In this document: positions 60,558 through 64,000 of the stretch, one piece after another | Position numbering within the stretch: the first letter of the stretch is position 1 | Layout: each line of letters opens with the position of its first letter | Assembly (NCBI GenBank): GCA_019787685.1 | Contig: JAHNUO010000001.1 | Span: 1,860,001 to 1,924,000, forward strand | Direction of reading: 5' to 3' | From: Chiua virens | Lineage: Eukaryota; Basidiomycota; Agaricomycetes; Boletales; Boletaceae | Length of the DNA: 64,000 nucleotides | Notes under the pieces: generated by a model | Told to the model about the DNA's origin: nothing | What the model saw: the letters and a program-made list of their open reading frames with translations, nothing else | The model's database searches: none | Translations under genes and position numbers: made by a program

Positions 60558-62894
60558 CTATCCTACGATTGTCCATTGTCTCCCTCCGGGCATCCTGACC
60601 GGGATATTCTGAGCTGTAGATGCCTCTAGTGCTGACGGGGGTAATGTGTTCGTGGCCAACGATCCACTTTGTTGATCATAGACGATCACGTTGTAAGCGG
60701 CGTCCACGTCTCTGTTGTAAGTATTACCGTGGGTATCGGTGTAAGCGAAGGTGTTGTTGCTAGTTCCATTCCCTGAATTGCCTGCGGAGGATATCGTGAA
60801 ATATCCGGCTGCTCTCGCAATGAGACCTTCGTCTAGTGAAGAAACAATAAAGGAACACACCTGTTTGCTGGCGCTTCGACGATCGTCGAGCCTAGAATGA
60901 ACGGAGCAGGGAGAACCTGTCGGTTGTAGGAATGATCGAACGTGCTATAGACTGCCACATTCTCGTCAATACATCCACGACCAGAAAGGGTAGGACTTTA
61001 CATGTTTCGGAGGTATTCGTAACGTTAAAATAGGACACATTGATGTATAGCGGATATTCAAAACTGTCCACCAACACCTGCGTCACATCGTTATGAACGG
61101 ACGACACGGTCCCTGAGGATACTTGTGCGAGGTTCTGGTATGAACTCGCGGGTTCGGTAGTCCTGCCATGGCAACTCAGTCACGACCGGCAACGCACCTG
61201 GGTAAGGGTGTTGTTGAGGTAGTACTGCGTGTTAGTATAAGAAAGGTCCTGGTCGAACGTGACGTAATTTTCTTGGCCACTCCCGCTGATCACAACCGCC
61301 TCGATATGCACCGAGTGCTGCGCATTGACGGTGATGTTGACGTCCGTGCCGCCAATACTGGCCGAGGTCTCCGTGACCGCGTAGGGCTGGACATCATAGC
61401 TCGTGATCCGGCCCGTCGTCTGTTTCCCAGAGGGATCGGTGACGACCTGGAGCAGCCCCGAGACGTACCAGTTCTGGTTCAGGGTATGGTTCGCCTCCGC
61501 CGAGGCCACATCGAGCGTGACGTTGTGAGGGAGGCCATCGGAAAAGGTGGGTGCAAAGGGTGTCAAGTCTAAAAAGTAGGTCGGGAGATTGAGTGCGCCG
61601 TAGGACGTGATCGGCCTGTGTGAGGGTCAACGACGTGGATGGCGTTTCTTGTGCGAAAACGCTCACCGCCAGACAGAGGGGTTGATTCCTCCGGTGAAGA
61701 TGACCGGATACGGGAACGCAACGCCAGCGACCTGACCGTCGACTAGTAAACGCACCTCACGGAATGGTCCGCCTCCATATGTTGTATCAGGGGGAAGGTC
61801 GTTGAGGTACTCGTCCGGAACGTTGAAATACTGCGCATTCGACGACTGAGCTCTCGAGAGGCTCAAGACAGGGGGAAATGGCCTACCCAGAACTCTTCCT
61901 CGCCATTACCCGATGCGTAAAGTTCGGCGTAAATCTCCACGGTATTCTGAGGTAGCGTGACATTCAACTAAAGATAGACATTGATATTGTGAGACACCAG
62001 GATCATGGATTTCATTTACAGAGAATGCAGGTGGAACAGACGCATCATCGGCTGTGCTGTTCAACATGGTGGAAATTGGGACAATGAGGTTTGATTGTCC
62101 TGCGGTGGGATACTCCTGTGAAGCGGCATAGAAAGTCGCATACAGTGTTGCTGCGGCGATTGAGTGTAGAGTCGGACCCAACATTATTCAAGAGACATAC
62201 TCGCATATTCTCCCATGAGCCCAGTTTCCACGATATTGTCCAATTCCAGGACAAAGGTCCCTGCTTCAGCAAAGAGCGGAATGTAACGAGTGACATCATT
62301 GATGTACGTCCAAATGATTCCGTTAATCGTGGGTTCGGGAGTCGACGTCCGCCAGACTGAATACGTATTTAACGTCATCGAATCGAGATTGCATATTGAC
62401 ATATACCAGTACGCACTTTCAGTATTATGGAAGGAGAAAACCCCCAGACGATCATACTGCGTGCCGTTGGACGTTACGGTGAAGTTCAGGGTCACTGCCG
62501 CCCACGAACCAGGTTCACCGCAGTCAGTGGGTGGTCTGGTAATTGGTAAATCTACGAAATCAGACGCAGATCCCGATGACTCACGTATACTGAACGATCT
62601 CAGGGCTGGCGTGTAGGACAGGGGATGAATTTTTGGGTCCTCAAAAACTTGGGGAGCCTACTTACTGTCCGTAAGAGTTTCCAAACGTACGTCTGTGTCG
62701 GAAATTTATCAGGACATTCTTACAGGCAATGTTTACTGTGATACTCACTCTAGAATCTTTATTGTGCAGGTCTGGGCATCCCTGGGCACAGGTGGAGGCT
62801 CTGTAACCTGGAAGTCTACCAACACCTGTGCGGCAGTATGCAGCGCAGAAGCAGCGCCAAGCAAGAGACAGAACGACTTGGAGGCAAGCACCAT
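60558..62894 (-). CDS. secreted peptide N-glycanase A-like protein (PNGase A)
   Basis: ATG 62894 starts MVLASKSFCLLLGAASALHT, a signal peptide, so the product is probably secreted or in the endomembrane system. About eight exons follow: VLVDFQVTEPPPVPRDAQTC, VTLNFTVTSNGTQYDRLGVF, YINDVTRYIPLFAEAGTFVL, and NVTLPQNTVEIYAELYASGN. FREVRLLVDGQVAGVAFPYP, FTGGINPSVWR, PITSYGALNLPTYFLDLTPF and HNVTLDVASAEANHTLNQNW come next. These match the plant and fungal PNGase A fold, which removes N-glycans from asparagine. It ends MPGGRQWTIVG with TAG at 60558-60560. Many NxS/T sites suggest heavy glycosylation. Frame breaks were not needed in most exons. Confidence 0.85.
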
Positions 62895-62906
62895 CGCAGT
62901 AGCACC

Positions 62907-63100
62907 GTCTAGATGGGAAGAGACTGAATTAAAATAAAACGGTAGGGTATTTATTGATGCGGTCGCAGATCACGTCTAGATGGGAAGGAACTAGTTTAAA
63001 TGAGCGTGTGCCAGTGGTATTTATTGATGCGAACCGACGTGGCGCATGTCTATGGAGAAACTGATTCAAAATGAACGTGTGTACGGTCCGTGGCCCTGCC
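62907..63100. repeat. degenerate tandem repeat upstream of the PNGase A-like gene
   Basis: A unit of about 67-74 bp starting with gtctagatgggaag recurs at 62907, 62974 and, more degenerate, near 63048 (gtctatggagaa). Each unit carries an A/T-rich centre, and the first two end in tatttattgatgcg. It lies directly upstream of ATG 62894, in the promoter, and may modulate expression or have arisen by slippage. Confidence 0.6.
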
Positions 63101-64000
63101 GCCGCCGGTAGTCTTGAAGTTGAAACCCGACCCTGAGGTTTTTGAGACTGTAAGGGCCCCACTTGGGCTAAGTTACCTTCGAGCAATAGTATGACTCGGA
63201 GTACTATTACTAGTGAGTCTGCAGGTCAGCACTGCGACCTGCTTTGACGGTCCTGCTGGTGTCGGATGGGTACTAACCATTTACCCGGCTCCTATGGACT
63301 GCACACGACGCGTTCAAAGCGTCCAAATTGGTCTTGACGTGGCTGTCTAGTCCGCGTTTTTCACTTGTCCTTGATGACGCGGTGGGTTCGGCCGACGGGG
63401 CGGACGTTTGGAATGGTGACACTGGGTGGCTGAGGTACTACATGTACGTTCGTGTTTTGTCTGCTTGGCCCGTGAGGTTGACCTGCTAGTCACCACCCAT
63501 TAGTAGTAGCTGGTCCGTACCGAGGAGCTCATCCTGCCCTCCTGGTCCTTCAGCTTGACTGAACACCATCGTTTCGACACCGTCTTCATTCGTGTTGTAT
63601 CCTAGGACGTTCGTCTCGACGTTTGTACGCTGATCTTTACAGCTCCTCTCGACTTCTCTCTCCCCCTCGACCTGGCAAGCGTTCGTGTTGCTTTCGCCAT
63701 CGATCGTTTCGATTTTGAGGTGCTTTGGGGCGAACACGTCTGGTACGTGCGATTCACCCGTCCTGCATTCCCTTGGTAAGGAACACTTGTTCCGAGCTGT
63801 CCATGTCAGCGACGGTCTCGACACTTGACCGCGCTACTCGTTTCATATGGACGTTTCTTCCCCTTCCCCCATCTTTTGTTTCTTTGTCCTGCAGATTCAT
63901 CTACGTCATAGCTTAGTATTAATTACGACTCATAGTATAAAAACACCTCTGTTCCCTACTGAATAAAACCCGATTTGCACTTGAACTGCTCGAGTCGCAT
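63101..64000. other. gene-poor end of window, possible LTR edge
   Basis: No convincing coding frame; a 112-codon minus frame (63486-63824) has no recognised motif. Near the end (about 63940-64000) lies TATAAAAAC, followed within 40 bp by AATAAA and then a C/T-bounded start, a promoter and poly(A) arrangement like an LTR R region. No PBS, target duplication or polyprotein was seen, so this is a weak call. Confidence 0.25.

Noticed and set aside
63486..63824. 112-codon minus ORF near the right edge, considered as a retrotransposon piece
   Set aside because: No gag, protease, RT or integrase motif could be seen, so a retroelement call would be unfounded.

Overview
The window comes from a fungal nuclear genome. 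It is almost certainly an Agaricomycete (mushroom-forming basidiomycete). Genes are dense and broken by many short introns, mostly about 45-60 bp with GT..AG ends. There are several head-to-head gene pairs. The gene families present (UPF0658-type Golgi membrane protein, tandem TKL-like kinases, FKS glucan synthase, PNGase A-like secreted amidase, a small Cys-rich CxCRRYY protein) fit that clade. No rRNA, tRNA or CRISPR was seen.

Layout. Positions 1-4.8 kb are gene-poor, with one doubtful membrane-protein gene. From 4.8 to 19.6 kb lie: mitochondrial ribosomal protein bS21m; an RWD-domain protein (Gir2/RWDD1-like); a YheT/Eht1-type alpha/beta hydrolase; a small disordered protein; a 1159-aa Ser/Pro-rich nuclear-type protein; a short-chain dehydrogenase; a SET-domain methyltransferase; and a UPF0658 membrane protein. 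From 19.7 to 25.1 kb is a tandem duplication (period about 2.9 kb) of a TKL-like kinase gene. From 25.2 to 37.2 kb are a DNAJC9-like J protein, a FHIP/RAI16-like protein, a leucine-rich N-terminus protein, and the 1,3-beta-glucan synthase FKS. From 37.6 to 41 kb are a PPTC7-type mitochondrial PP2C phosphatase and a mitochondrial TPR protein. From 42 to 62.9 kb are a secreted GH5-like protein, the XPD/RAD3 helicase, a Cys-rich mini-protein, the i-AAA protease YME1, a cyclin-D1-binding-protein homologue, a nuclear acidic protein, mitochondrial Phe-tRNA synthetase, mitochondrial GrpE (MGE1), C1-tetrahydrofolate synthase and a PNGase A-like secreted protein. The last 1.1 kb holds a short tandem repeat and possibly the edge of an LTR element.

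How the genes fit together. An unusual share of the genes act in mitochondria: bS21m, PPTC7, a TPR protein resembling the Yme1 adaptor Mgr3, YME1, mtPheRS, MGE1 and possibly a mitochondrial form of C1-THF synthase. Cell-wall and secreted functions are FKS, the GH5-like protein and PNGase A. Many genes look head-to-head with 41-190 bp between start codons, so shared promoters are likely.

The two most notable observations are in the kinase duplication and the reading frames. One kinase copy has lost its catalytic Asp and the DFG glycine, while the other keeps both. The first intron (about 154 bp) is completely identical between copies although the flanking exons are clearly diverged. Separately, many conserved housekeeping genes contain single-base, mostly +1, frameshifts, which looks like uncorrected assembly error rather than gene death.
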